Under the pieces are notes generated by a model, which ran no database searches, was not told where the DNA came from, and saw nothing but the letters and a program-made list of their open reading frames with translations. This document shows, in pieces, positions 40,495 to 50,700 of a stretch of 64,000 nt of DNA. The translations under genes and the position numbers were made by a program. Every line of letters starts with the position of its first letter. Position 1 is the first letter of the stretch. Origin of the DNA: JBAIYU01 sp036763085 (lineage in GTDB: Bacteria > Bacillota > Negativicutes > DSM-1736 > Dendrosporobacteraceae); NCBI RefSeq assembly GCF_036763085.1, contig NZ_JBAIYU010000009.1, forward strand, positions 41,892 to 105,891, read 5' to 3'.

Positions 40495-42123
40495 TTGAAT
40501 TACAGAGTTATATTAAGTATTTTACTTACACTAATGGTTTTATTATCTGGGTGTGGAGGGGTAAATGTCGAAACTAAAAACTCTAGCAAAGCTAACATTC
40601 AAGTTGGCGGGCAGCTGAGCTACGGCAGCCTCCAAGAACCCAATACACTAAATCCGCTTTTATCAGATATGCTGGCAACTTCTGAAATTGGAAGACTTAT
40701 ATTCAACGGATTAGTCATTACTAATGATAAAGGCGAATGGATGCCTGATCTAGCACAGCATGTGCCTACAATACAAAATGGCGGGGTAAGTAGTGATGGC
40801 CTTAATGTAATTTACAAACTTCGGCAAGGTGTAACGTGGCATGATGGTGCTCCGTTTACGGCAGAAGACGTTGTTTTTACTTGGCAAACTATTATTAATT
40901 CCAAAAACAATGTTGTTTTACGCGATGGTTACGATAAAATAGCTTCTATCGAAACACCTGACCCTTATACAGTACATATTAAATTTAAACAGTATTATGC
41001 ACCTTATCTAACTTTGTTTCCGACTATTTTACCTAAACATCTATTAGAGTCAGCTGATATTAATAAAAGCCAATTTAATCGTGCTCCAGTTGGGACAGGG
41101 GCGTTTAAGTTCAAAGAATGGCGTATTGCCGACGCTATAGTTTTTGAAGCTAATTCATCTTACTTTATGGGAAAACCTAATTTAAATACAATTATCTATA
41201 AGATCTTTCCAGATACCAATATTATGTTGACGCAAATTAAAGCTGGTCAGATAGATATAGCAAGCAATGTAAATGCCTCACAATTTGACCAGGTAAAAGC
41301 GGTGGCTGGATACGATACGGTAATATCCCCCAATATGATCTGGGAGCATCTAGACTTCAATCTCGATAATTCTTTATTTCAAGATGTGAGGGTGCGCACG
41401 GCTATTTCACTTAGTATTGATAGGCAGGCTATTGTTAATGATGTTTTAAAGAATGTGGCTAGTCCAGCCTTATCAGATCAATCCCCTTTATCTTGGGCGT
41501 ATAATCCGGCGTTATCACCTGTTGGCAGGGATATAAATTCTGCACGTGACTTATTAACGCAGGCAGGATGGAAGCAGGGCCCAGACGGAGTTTTTGCTAA
41601 AGATGGTAAAAAACTAGCCTTTGCTATAGCAACTACATCCGGAAATAAAGTCAGAGAGTATGCTGCTCAAGCAATTGTTGGACAACTTAGAGAAGTGGGT
41701 ATCGAAGCTGAGGTTAGATTTATCGAAGCACCTCTCTTTTTTAGTGACATACTAAAGAACCGTCGGTTTGAGACAGCCATGTATGCTTGGGTTGCAGGAG
41801 TCGATCCTGAGAATAAAACATTGTGGCATTCGAAAAGTATACCTAGTAGGTCAAATGGGTACGAGGGACAAAACTATCCTGGGTGGCGGAATGCTGAAAT
41901 TGACAATTTAACTGAACAAGGCTCGCTTGTCGTCGATGTTGATGCTAGAAAACTTGTTTATTTTAGGATTCAGGATATACTGCGGCAAGAAAACCCTATC
42001 ATTCCGCTTTATTACCGTGCCAATATTGACGCTGTTAAGAATAATGTTGCAAACTACAAGCCCAATCCAACACCTGCAGGTAATCTGTGGAATGCGTGGG
42101 AGCTTGGTTTAATTTCAAAATAA
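40495..42123 (+). CDS. Peptide/nickel-type ABC substrate-binding lipoprotein (family 5)
   Basis: Extracytoplasmic solute-binding lipoprotein of 542 residues. Lipobox VLLSGCG at about residues 14-20, then SYGSLQEPNTLNPLLSDMLATSEIGRLIFNGLVI, GVTWHDGAPFTAEDVVFTWQ (SBP_bac_5 signature) and a C-terminal lobe ending in IPLYYRANIDAVKNNV. No permease or ATPase gene adjoins it, so it must pair with a transporter encoded elsewhere or serve as a receptor. TTG start behind GAGGGATGAATT, 10 bases after the transglycosylase gene. Confidence 0.92.
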   Translation: MNYRVILSILLTLMVLLSGCGGVNVETKNSSKANIQVGGQLSYGSLQEPNTLNPLLSDMLATSEIGRLIFNGLVITNDKGEWMPDLAQHVPTIQNGGVSSDGLNVIYKLRQGVTWHDGAPFTAEDVVFTWQTIINSKNNVVLRDGYDKIASIETPDPYTVHIKFKQYYAPYLTLFPTILPKHLLESADINKSQFNRAPVGTGAFKFKEWRIADAIVFEANSSYFMGKPNLNTIIYKIFPDTNIMLTQIKAGQIDIASNVNASQFDQVKAVAGYDTVISPNMIWEHLDFNLDNSLFQDVRVRTAISLSIDRQAIVNDVLKNVASPALSDQSPLSWAYNPALSPVGRDINSARDLLTQAGWKQGPDGVFAKDGKKLAFAIATTSGNKVREYAAQAIVGQLREVGIEAEVRFIEAPLFFSDILKNRRFETAMYAWVAGVDPENKTLWHSKSIPSRSNGYEGQNYPGWRNAEIDNLTEQGSLVVDVDARKLVYFRIQDILRQENPIIPLYYRANIDAVKNNVANYKPNPTPAGNLWNAWELGLISK

Positions 42124-42135
42124 ACAGCATTGTTC

Positions 42136-42164
42136 TTGACTAGTTCAGGGCATTATGCTAATAT
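42136..42164 (+). promoter_or_regulatory. Promoter of tRNA-Leu(GAG)
   Basis: TTGACT (42136-42141), 17-base spacer, TAATAT (42159-42164); the tRNA starts 23 bases on. Confidence 0.7.
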
Positions 42165-42186
42165 ATGTCCATTATTTAAGAGTAAA

Positions 42187-42270
42187 GCGGTTGTGGTGGA
42201 ACGGCAGACACACCATCTTGAGGGGGTGGCGCTGAGAGGCGTGTGGGTTCAAATCCCACCAACCGCACCA
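42187..42270 (+). tRNA. tRNA-Leu (anticodon GAG)
   Basis: 84 bases with encoded CCA. Acceptor GCGGTTG/CAACCGC; anticodon stem CCATC/GGTGG with loop TTGAGGG gives GAG; long variable arm. Confidence 0.95.
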
Positions 42271-42310
42271 AAAACTTAACTAATAACATATGAATAATTT
42301 ATTCGTTATA

Positions 42311-42345
42311 AAAATGACCCTATTGGGGGTCATTTTTTATTTTTA
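42311..42345 (+). terminator. Terminator after tRNA-Leu(GAG)
   Basis: AAAATGACCC / GGGTCATTTT stem (42311-42320 with 42327-42336) followed by TTATTTTT. Confidence 0.9.
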
Positions 42346-42519
42346 ATATTTGTATAAATATACTATCGATTAAATATGACCTAGAATACATAAGGTGTTT
42401 TGAATATTAATTCAAACTATCTAATTTATTCATAATAAGCATGCTAATTATATATTTTATTTATAAGAATAAATTATATAAAATAACTTTATAACTTAAG
42501 TTACTAATGGAGGTATTAG

Positions 42520-42945
42520 ATGGAATTACGGGAATTTGGCTCAAAAATTGTAATTAGGTGCGATAAAAACGACGAAATAATTGATAGTATCAAAAAGGTC
42601 TGTAGTGACAAAAACGTAAAAGCAGCGAGTGTTACAGGAATTGGAGCAGTCGATAAGGCCATAATCGGACTATTCGAGCCCAAAACCAAGGAATACCATA
42701 CAGTTGAACTCAATAAGGATATGGAAATTACCGGTCTCGTTGGAAATATAAGCCGAATGGAAGAACAGGTATATATCCATGTACATGCCACCCTTTCAGA
42801 TAGCTCCTATAATGCATTTGGTGGACATTTAAGTGCTGCTTGGGTAAGTTGTACTGCAGAGATTATTATTGATGTATTTGACGGAAATGTTACTAGAGAA
42901 TTTAATGATGGTGTTGGACTAAACTTAATTAAGTTTCAAGATTAG
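42520..42945 (+). CDS. PPC-domain (DUF296) protein
   Basis: 141 residues forming one PPC/DUF296 domain: DEIIDSIKKVCSDKNVKAASVTGIGAVDKAIIGLF, EITGLVGNISRMEEQVYIHVHATLSD and the family core GGHLSAAWVSCTAEIIIDVFDG with the conserved His of the metal-site region. Such proteins form trimers and occur as possible DNA-binding or metal-binding proteins. ATG with TGGAGGTATTAG upstream. It precedes the 2-hydroxyacid dehydrogenase by 45 bases, possibly in one transcript. Confidence 0.85.
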   Translation: MELREFGSKIVIRCDKNDEIIDSIKKVCSDKNVKAASVTGIGAVDKAIIGLFEPKTKEYHTVELNKDMEITGLVGNISRMEEQVYIHVHATLSDSSYNAFGGHLSAAWVSCTAEIIIDVFDGNVTREFNDGVGLNLIKFQD

Positions 42946-42990
42946 TAAAAGGAAAAGTAAAATTAATAATTATATTTTGGGGGTTAATTA

Positions 42991-43953
42991 ATGAAGACGG
43001 TATTTTTGAATGCTGCTAAATTGGATTTTGATAATAAATTAGATTTTTCACTATTAACAAAGCTCACTGAATTAACAAATTACGATGAAAGCACTAATGA
43101 TGAAATTTTGGACAGAGTACAGGATCAAGATATAATAATTACAAAAGAAATGCCTGTTGGAAGAGATATAATCTCTCAATTTCCTCCATCAGTAAAGTTA
43201 ATCTGTGAAGCTGGTACTGGCTACAATAATATCGATATTGTTGCAGCTCGTGAAAAAAATATTGTCGTCTGCAATATTCCTAGCTACAGTACCGAAGCGG
43301 TGGCACAGTTAGCTATAACTTTTATATTAAATTTGAGTGCTTCATTACCGCAGCAGCAGCATATGCTAGAACAAAAAAACTTTAATAATTTTACCAAGTA
43401 CTTACAGGTGCCTCATTTTGAAGTACAGGGAAAAAATCTTGGTGTTATTGGCGCGGGTGCAATCGGAAGGCATACGATAAAGCTTGCTTTGGCGCTTGGT
43501 ATGAATGTACTTGTATACGACCCGTTTCCTAGGAACTGGGAAGAACCGAATGTAAAAAACACTTCATTAGAGGAATTGCTTCAACAAAGCGACTTTATTA
43601 CTTTACATTGCCCGCTGACAGCCAACACGAAACACATAATTAATAAAGATAGCTTAAGCTTAATGAAACCTACTTCGTATATTGTAAATACATCTAGAGG
43701 ACCGCTTATTAATGAAACTGATTTAATCAACGCTTTAAATAACCAGCAAATTGCGGGAGCAGCTCTTGATGTGCAAGAAACTGAGCCGCCAGAAATTGAT
43801 AATCCGTTATTTACTATGGAAAACGTTATAATGACCCCTCATATCGGCTGGCGTCGTTATGAATCTAGACAAAGACTAGTAAATCTAATGGCTGATAACA
43901 TTAAATCCTTTATAGCTGGGAAGCCAGTTAATGTCGTAAACGGAAACTTATAA
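42991..43953 (+). CDS. D-2-hydroxyacid dehydrogenase (NAD-dependent)
   Basis: 320-residue cytoplasmic dehydrogenase of the D-lactate/glycerate/3-phosphoglycerate family. NAD-binding GxGxxG motif in LGVIGAGAIGRHTIKLALALG, catalytic Arg in VNTSRGPLINE, Glu in VQETEPPEIDNPLF and catalytic His in VIMTPHIGWRRYESR. The substrate pocket sequence CEAGTGYNNIDIVAAREKNIVVCN is generic. ATG behind TTGGGGGTTAATTA. Substrate cannot be assigned. Confidence 0.9.
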   Translation: MKTVFLNAAKLDFDNKLDFSLLTKLTELTNYDESTNDEILDRVQDQDIIITKEMPVGRDIISQFPPSVKLICEAGTGYNNIDIVAAREKNIVVCNIPSYSTEAVAQLAITFILNLSASLPQQQHMLEQKNFNNFTKYLQVPHFEVQGKNLGVIGAGAIGRHTIKLALALGMNVLVYDPFPRNWEEPNVKNTSLEELLQQSDFITLHCPLTANTKHIINKDSLSLMKPTSYIVNTSRGPLINETDLINALNNQQIAGAALDVQETEPPEIDNPLFTMENVIMTPHIGWRRYESRQRLVNLMADNIKSFIAGKPVNVVNGNL

Positions 43954-44054
43954 TATCTAAAAAGATATGGTCGTATAATCATGGCTCTATCTTCTAACGC
44001 ATAATATAAGTAAGCTTAGCATTCCGTGGCTAATGAACTATCATAGGTTTTTTA

Positions 44055-44083
44055 TTGACAATAATATATATATCTGGTAAAAT
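44055..44083 (+). promoter_or_regulatory. pyr operon promoter P1
   Basis: TTGACA (44055-44060), 17-base spacer, TAAAAT (44078-44083), just before the first PyrR loop. Confidence 0.75.
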
Positions 44084-44102
44084 TAATTCAATTGAATAGT
44101 GC

Positions 44103-44195
44103 CTTTAAACTGGTCCTGTGAGGCCGGGAAGGAAATAATGCATAAGTATAACTTACGCCTTCTTGCGTCTTCACACGCTAGAAGGCGTTTTTTGT
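44103..44195 (+). promoter_or_regulatory. PyrR attenuator 1 (binding loop plus terminator)
   Basis: The binding loop (44103-44131) has the conserved GGTCCTGTGAGGCCGGGAAGG core; an intrinsic terminator follows: ACGCCTTC / GAAGGCGT (44155-44162 with 44181-44188) then TTTTTT. In Bacillus, UMP-bound PyrR stabilises this loop so the terminator forms. Confidence 0.85.
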
Positions 44196-44206
44196 ATGCT
44201 CTGCCG

Positions 44207-44235
44207 TTGACACATATAGATACTTTTGGTAGTAT
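44207..44235 (+). promoter_or_regulatory. Possible pyr operon promoter P2
   Basis: TTGACA (44207-44212), 17-base spacer, TAGTAT (44230-44235), located after terminator 1 and before PyrR loops 2 and 3. Confidence 0.6.
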
Positions 44236-44270
44236 ATATATAAACAAATATTGCATAATTATAAGTTGAC

Positions 44271-44300
44271 CTTTAAGTCGGTTCTGCGAAACCGGGAAGG
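44271..44300 (+). promoter_or_regulatory. PyrR-binding loop 2
   Basis: CTTTAAGTCGGTTCTGCGAAACCGGGAAGG-type loop with the GGTTCTGCGAAACC stem. No terminator is evident in the 50 bases after it; the next element is loop 3. Confidence 0.75.
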
Positions 44301-44350
44301 TAGCGCGCGATTAAAAAGGTGTTATTGCATACAAAAGTACAAATACTATC

Positions 44351-44458
44351 CTTTAAGTTGATCCAGAGAGGTCGGCAAGGAAGTTAGCTTGGTATGGTAT
44401 TTTATACCCGATGCCTCTGTATAACTCCTTGTCGCCCACGGCAGGGAGTTTATTTATT
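44351..44458 (+). promoter_or_regulatory. PyrR attenuator 3 (binding loop plus terminator)
   Basis: Loop 44351-44380 (GATCCAGAGAGGTCGGCAAGG core). A 12-bp terminator stem follows (44423-44434 with 44439-44450, loop CCCA) with TTATTTATT, directly in front of the pyrB ribosome-binding site. Confidence 0.85.
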
Positions 44459-44471
44459 AGGGGGAATGATT

Positions 44472-45428
44472 ATGAATAAAGGTCAGGTGTCGCTTCGCGG
44501 TAAAAACATTCTCGGATTAGAGAATATGTTGGCATCCGAGATGGAGCTTGTATTAGATACTGCAAAAGAAATGAAGCATATTATTGATCGGGATATAAAA
44601 AAAGTACCCACTCTCCGTGGTAAATCAATTATTAATCTATTTTTTGAGCCTAGCACCAGAACTCGTACATCATTTGAACTAGCGGGAAAATACTTGGGAG
44701 CTGATGTAGTAAATATTACTACCAGCGCAAGCAGTGTAGTTAAGGGAGAAAGTCTTCGGGATACGCTAATGACAGTTGAAGCAATGGGTGTAGATGTAAT
44801 TGTTATGCGTCATGAAGCCGAGGGGGCAGCTCAGTATGCGTCCAACACCGTTAGCCCAATAATTATAAATGCTGGAGATGGCGCACATGAGCATCCAACG
44901 CAAGGTTTACTTGATATGTTTACAATTAGGCAATATAAAGGCCGTATCGAAGGCTTAAAGGTCGCAATAGTAGGTGATATCTTACACAGCCGTGTAGCGA
45001 GATCAAATATCTGGGGTTTAAAGAAAATGGGGGCGGAAATACATGTAGCTGGTCCACAAACACTACTTCCACGGTTTTTAGACCAAGCCGGCATACATGT
45101 TCATAATAGAGTAGAGGATGCATTAGACGAGGCAGATGTTGTTAACGTGCTAAGAATACAGCTTGAGCGCCAGAAAAAAGGCTTGTTCCCATCAGCTAGA
45201 GAGTATGCTCGTATCTTTGGAATAAACCAAGCAAGACTTGCTTTAGCTAAACCGGATGCATTGATTATGCACCCAGGTCCAATGAATAGAGGTCTAGAAA
45301 TAGCGCCTGATGTTGCTTATAGCGAAAAATCAGCTATACAGGAGCAAGTTAAAAATGGACTTGCAGTAAGGATGGCATTGCTGTATTTAGTGCTAATGGG
45401 AGGTAAGAACATTGAAACTACTGCTTAA
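44472..45428 (+). CDS. pyrB: Aspartate carbamoyltransferase catalytic subunit
   Basis: Commits carbamoyl phosphate and aspartate to pyrimidines. 318 residues from ATG 44472 (GGGGG seven bases upstream; ATG 44466 is too close to it). Carbamoyl-phosphate site FFEPSTRTRTSFELA, HEHPTQGLLDMFTI, aspartate site VLRIQLERQKKGLF and C-terminal MHPGPMNRGLEI are intact. No pyrI regulatory subunit follows, as in other Bacillota. First gene of the pyr operon; overlaps pyrC by 17 bases. Confidence 0.97.
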   Translation: MNKGQVSLRGKNILGLENMLASEMELVLDTAKEMKHIIDRDIKKVPTLRGKSIINLFFEPSTRTRTSFELAGKYLGADVVNITTSASSVVKGESLRDTLMTVEAMGVDVIVMRHEAEGAAQYASNTVSPIIINAGDGAHEHPTQGLLDMFTIRQYKGRIEGLKVAIVGDILHSRVARSNIWGLKKMGAEIHVAGPQTLLPRFLDQAGIHVHNRVEDALDEADVVNVLRIQLERQKKGLFPSAREYARIFGINQARLALAKPDALIMHPGPMNRGLEIAPDVAYSEKSAIQEQVKNGLAVRMALLYLVLMGGKNIETTA

Positions 45429-46701
45429 ATCTGGACGGTTAATCAATCCTGTCGATGGATTCGATGGTATTGCAGACATACTAATAGAAAACGGAAGTAT
45501 AAGCCAAATTGGTGAAAACTTATCGGCTGGTGATGCAAAGGTGTTTGATGCAGAAGGCTTGGTAATTACTCCCGGTCTGATTGACATGCATGTACATCTA
45601 AGGGAACCTGGACTTGAAGCTAAGGAGGATGTTGGCTCAGGTACTAGGGCAGCAGCAGCTGGTGGATTCACAACCATAGCATGCATGCCTAACACAAAAC
45701 CGATAATTGATAATTCGATTTTAGTTGCCGGATTGCTGCATCGTGCTCAAACAGAGGGTGTTGTCAATGTTAAGGTAATTGGAGCACTAAGTAAGGGGCA
45801 AGAGGGCAAAGAATTAGCGGAATTAGGGGATATGATTTTTACTGGTGCTGTAGCTATATCTGATGACGGTCATTATGTTGATAATGCAAACCTACTTTTG
45901 AATGGACTTGAGTATTTAGCTCCTTTTGACACTCCGATAATTTCACATGCCGAGGACGAAGCGCTTGCTGGTGACGGATTTATGCATGAGGGTTCTGTTT
46001 CGGCTTTGCTCGGAATGAAAGGAAGGCCTTCAGTTGCTGAAGATATAGCAGTTGCTAGAGATATAATGCTGGCTGAATATGTTGGCGCAAAAGTTCATAT
46101 TGCGCATATCAGTAGTAAAGGGGCTGTTGAACTAATCCGTCAGGCGAAAAAACGTGGGGTGAAAGTTACAGCTGAAGTAACTCCTCATCACTTGACGCTG
46201 ACTGATGAAGCAGTAAACTCTTTTGATACAGCGACAAAAGTTAATCCTCCGCTTAGATCGAAAGATCATGTTGACGCTCTTATCGATGGTCTAAAGGATG
46301 GCACAATTGATGCTATTGCTACAGACCATGCGCCGCACGCCTTTGAAGAAAAAGACAGGGAATACCGCTATGCTCCAAGCGGCTTTGCGGGTTTAGAAAC
46401 AGCTCTTGGTGTAATCCTAACTAATTTATATCATACAGGTAAATTTAGCTTAACTGAAATAATAGAAAGAATGTCCACTTCACCTGCGCGTATACTTAAG
46501 CTAGATCGTGGTGAGCTAAAAGTTGGCGCAGCAGCTGATATTACTATAATAGATCCTGAATTTGAATGGGTCGTAGATAGCAAGAAGTTTTATACAAGAG
46601 GAAAACATACACCTTATGATGGCAGTAAATTAAAAGGTAAGGCTGTAGCAACTATCGTGAATGGTAAAATTATTATGCAAAATAACGAGGTGCATGAATG
46701 A
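45412..46701 (+). CDS. pyrC: Dihydroorotase
   Basis: Zinc amidohydrolase closing carbamoyl-aspartate to dihydroorotate. 429 residues, class I type. Metal ligands in GLIDMHVHLREPG, DDGHYV..., ISHAEDEAL, VHIAHISSKGAVELIR and AIATDHAPHAFEEKD. TTG start at 45412 behind GGGAGG; stop overlaps carA start (ATGA). Confidence 0.97.
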   Translation: MKLLLKSGRLINPVDGFDGIADILIENGSISQIGENLSAGDAKVFDAEGLVITPGLIDMHVHLREPGLEAKEDVGSGTRAAAAGGFTTIACMPNTKPIIDNSILVAGLLHRAQTEGVVNVKVIGALSKGQEGKELAELGDMIFTGAVAISDDGHYVDNANLLLNGLEYLAPFDTPIISHAEDEALAGDGFMHEGSVSALLGMKGRPSVAEDIAVARDIMLAEYVGAKVHIAHISSKGAVELIRQAKKRGVKVTAEVTPHHLTLTDEAVNSFDTATKVNPPLRSKDHVDALIDGLKDGTIDAIATDHAPHAFEEKDREYRYAPSGFAGLETALGVILTNLYHTGKFSLTEIIERMSTSPARILKLDRGELKVGAAADITIIDPEFEWVVDSKKFYTRGKHTPYDGSKLKGKAVATIVNGKIIMQNNEVHE

Positions 46702-47762
46702 AGGGTAAATTAATACTAGAGGATGGCAGTGTTTTTTATGGAAATATGCTGCAAGAATGCAGTGCAGTTGGTGAAGTAGTTTTCAATACTGGAATGACGG
46801 GTTATCAAGAAATTCTTACCGATCCATCTTACTGCGGTCAAATTGTAACATTAACATTTCCACTTATAGGTAACTACGGAGTTGCTGAATTGTTTGAGCA
46901 AGCAAGACAGCCTTTTGTCCGCGGCTTTGTAATTAGTGAGCTTTGTACCGAACCTAGCAATTGGCAGGCTGAAGGTACTCTAGCTGATTACTTGAAGGCA
47001 AGAAATATTCCTTGTATTTATGGCGTCGATACTAGAGCAATCACAAGACGCATTCGTTCGCAAGGCACTATGAAAGGCATAATTGTGCCTGAAGGTGCTT
47101 CTAATGCTGATATTGCTGAATTATTTGCAACACCGCCTCAGCTTAAAGTTGTCCAAGAAGTAACAACTAAAGAAGTCTACCGCATGGCTAACGATGGGCC
47201 GCATGTTGTTGTAATGGATTTCGGCGTTAAACAGAATATTCTAAACTCGCTTCACAAAATTGGCTGTAATCTAACAGTGGTGCCAGCTCATACAACAGCT
47301 GAAGAAATTATGTCTATGGACCCAGATGGCGTATTTTTATCAAATGGACCTGGGGACCCTAAAGATGTGCCTGAAGCAATAGAAGCAGTAAAAGAATTGT
47401 TAGGTAAGAAACCTGTTTTTGGGATATGCTTAGGCCACCAGCTGCTAGCCTTAGCACTTGGAGCTGATACCTATAAGCTTAAGTTCGGTCATCGTGGTTC
47501 TAATCAGCCTGTAAAGAATTTGGCAACTGGCAGAATACACATTTCATCGCAAAACCATGGTTATGCGGTTGATGAGAATTCACTTGATGGCAAAAATCTA
47601 ATAATTACCCATCGGGCAGTTAATGATGGTACTGTTGAAGGTATGCGTCATAAAGATATACCGTTATTCTCCGTACAATACCACCCTGAGGCGGCGCCTG
47701 GACCTGATGATAACACCTATCTGTTTGATGAATTCTGGACACTGCTCACGAAAGGGGAATAA
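46698..47762 (+). CDS. carA: Carbamoyl-phosphate synthase small subunit
   Basis: Glutaminase subunit that feeds ammonia to CarB. 354 residues: N-terminal CPSase domain (VVFNTGMTGYQEILTDPSYCGQIV) and class I amidotransferase domain with catalytic Cys in PVFGICLGHQLLALALG and His-Glu in FSVQYHPEAAPGPDD. Starts within the pyrC stop codon, 3 bases before carB. Confidence 0.97.
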   Translation: MKGKLILEDGSVFYGNMLQECSAVGEVVFNTGMTGYQEILTDPSYCGQIVTLTFPLIGNYGVAELFEQARQPFVRGFVISELCTEPSNWQAEGTLADYLKARNIPCIYGVDTRAITRRIRSQGTMKGIIVPEGASNADIAELFATPPQLKVVQEVTTKEVYRMANDGPHVVVMDFGVKQNILNSLHKIGCNLTVVPAHTTAEEIMSMDPDGVFLSNGPGDPKDVPEAIEAVKELLGKKPVFGICLGHQLLALALGADTYKLKFGHRGSNQPVKNLATGRIHISSQNHGYAVDENSLDGKNLIITHRAVNDGTVEGMRHKDIPLFSVQYHPEAAPGPDDNTYLFDEFWTLLTKGE

Positions 47763-47765
47763 ATT

Positions 47766-50700
47766 ATGCCTAAAAAGGAATATTTACGTAAGGTACTAGT
47801 AATAGGTTCCGGGCCGATTGTTATCGGACAGGCTGCTGAGTTTGACTATGCTGGAACACAGGCTTGCCGGGCTTTAAAAGAAGAAGGAATTAAGGTAGTG
47901 TTGGTTAATAGTAATCCCGCTACTATCATGACAGATGCAAATATTGCTGACCGTGTTTATATAGAACCTCTTACACCTGAGTTTCTCGAAGAAATAATTG
48001 CAAAAGAGCGGCCAGATGGTGTTTTGGCAACTCTAGGCGGACAAGCTGGCTTAAATCTAGCTTTTAAATTAGCTGAGCGAGGAATTTTTGAAAAGTACAA
48101 TGCTGAGCTTTTGGGAACGTCGATTGAAGCAATAAAAAAGGCTGAAGATCGAGAACTGTTTAAAGAAACTATGCAGGCTCTTGGTGAGCCGATACCTGAA
48201 AGTACAATAGTTGAGGATATTGCAAGTGCCCTGGAATTTGCTGAAGAAATAGGCTATCCACTCATTGTTCGCCCTGCTTACACAATGGGCGGAACAGGTG
48301 GCGGTATAGCCAGCAGTGATAAAGAATTAGTCGAAATCGTTACTCGAGGCTTAAAATACAGCTTGATTGGGCAAGTGTTGATTGAACGAAGTGTAGCTGG
48401 CTGGAAAGAAATAGAATATGAAGTAATGCGTGATGCAAATGATAACTGTATCACGGTATGTAATATGGAAAACTTTGATCCAGTAGGAATCCATACTGGT
48501 GACAGTATCGTTGTTGCCCCTTCGCAAACCCTTAACGACTATGAATATCAAATGCTGCGCAGCGCATCATTAAGAATAATTCGTGAACTTGGTATTGAGG
48601 GTGGTTGTAACGCACAATATGCATTAGATCCTCACAGCAATAGATACTACGTTATTGAGGTTAACCCGCGAGTAAGTCGATCTAGTGCGTTAGCTTCTAA
48701 AGCGACTGGTTATCCAATCGCCAAAGTAGCGACTAAAATTGCAATCGGTTATCACCTTGATGAGATAGTTAATGCTGTAACTCAAAAAACCATGGCTTGC
48801 TTTGAACCAACTTTAGATTATGTTGTAGTTAAATTCCCTAGATGGCCTTTCGATAAATTCATGTTTGCAGATCGAATATTAGGTACGCAAATGAAAGCAA
48901 CTGGCGAGGTAATGTCAATTGATCGCACATTTGAAGGGGCGTTATTGAAAGCCGTTCGTTCATTAGAAATTGGGCTTCACCGCCTCCATATACCTGAGAT
49001 AGCCAAGCTTTCGACTGAAGAAATACAAAGCAATCTTAAGCTCGCAAACGATGAGCGGCTTTTCGTAGTAGCTGAGGCTATTCGCCGTAATATTGACCCA
49101 GAGGAAATTCATCAAATAACGGGAATTGACCATTGGTTCTTAGACAAAATTAAGAATATTATTTCCTTTGAGAATCGTTTAGCGAATGAAGAACTTTCTC
49201 CTGAACTAATGGCTTCGGTCAAAAAGATAGGGTTTGCCGATAAATCTATCGCTGAAATAACAAATAGGAATACTGATGAAATTCGAACGCTTCGAAAAGA
49301 TCAAAAGGTTTTGCCGTGCTACAAGATGGTAGATACATGTGCAGCTGAGTTCGAGGCGGCTACTCCTTACTATTACTCAACTTACGCCCAAGAAGATGAA
49401 GTAAGCATCTCAAATAAGCGTAAAGTGTTGGTATTGGGATCAGGACCTATCCGCATAGGCCAAGGGGTAGAGTTTGATTATTGCTCAGTACACTCAGTAT
49501 GGGCACTCCGTGAGATGGGATTAGAATCAATAATTGTTAATAATAACCCTGAAACTGTAAGTACGGATTTTGACACATCTGATCGCCTATACTTTGAACC
49601 GCTTACTCCAGAAGATGTACTCAATATTATTGATAAGGAACAACCTGAAGGAGTAATAGTTCAATTTGGAGGGCAGACTGCTATCAATTTAGCAGGGCCG
49701 CTGGCTAAAGCTGGTATCAAAGTATTTGGTACTTCAGTAGAAAATATTGATAGGGCTGAAGATAGAGAAAAATTCGATGCACTGCTCGAAGACATAGGAA
49801 TCCCTAGACCACAAGGAGCGACTGTAACTAATTCTGAAGACGCTGTTACTGAGGCTACAAAAATCGGTTATCCGGTAGTAGTTCGCCCATCTTACGTCTT
49901 AGGCGGCCGTGCTATGGAAATTGTCTATAGTGAAGCTGAACTGAAGAATTATATGACTCGCGCAGTTAAAGCTTCTCCGGAGCATCCAGTTCTGGTAGAC
50001 CGTTATATGCAAGGAACTGAAGTTGAAGTTGATGCAATATCTGATGGTGAGGATGTACTCATCCCAGGCATAATGGAGCATGTAGAAAGAGCTGGTGTAC
50101 ACTCAGGTGATAGCATTGCAGTTTATCCTACACAAACATTGCCTGCGAAAGTTATCAATACTATTGTTGATTATACTAAACGGTTAGCTGTGGGATTGAA
50201 TGTTAAAGGTTTACTGAATATACAGTATGTAGTAGTTGAAGATACCGTTTACGTAATCGAAGTAAACCCACGTTCAAGCCGAACTATTCCTTTTCTAAGT
50301 AAAGTCACTAATGTACCTATGGTTAATGTGGCTACTAGGATTGCATTAGGAGAAACGATAAGGTCACTCGGCTATAAGCCAGGCTTAATGCCGCCTAAAC
50401 CATATATTGCTGTAAAAGCACCAGTATTCTCCTTCGCAAAAATGCTTCAAGTAGACATCTCACTAGGGCCAGAAATGAAATCAACAGGCGAAGTAATGGG
50501 TACAGACTATCATTATGCTAGGGCTTTATATAAGGCTTTAACAGCAGCTGGTATGAATGTCCCGGAACAAGGCACAATACTATTTACAGTTGCAGATAAA
50601 GATAAAATTGAGGCCGGTGAACTCGCGAAAGGTTTTGCTGAGTTAGGTTATAGCATAGTCGCTACTACTGGAACTGCTCAGCATCTAGAAACATTAGGGC

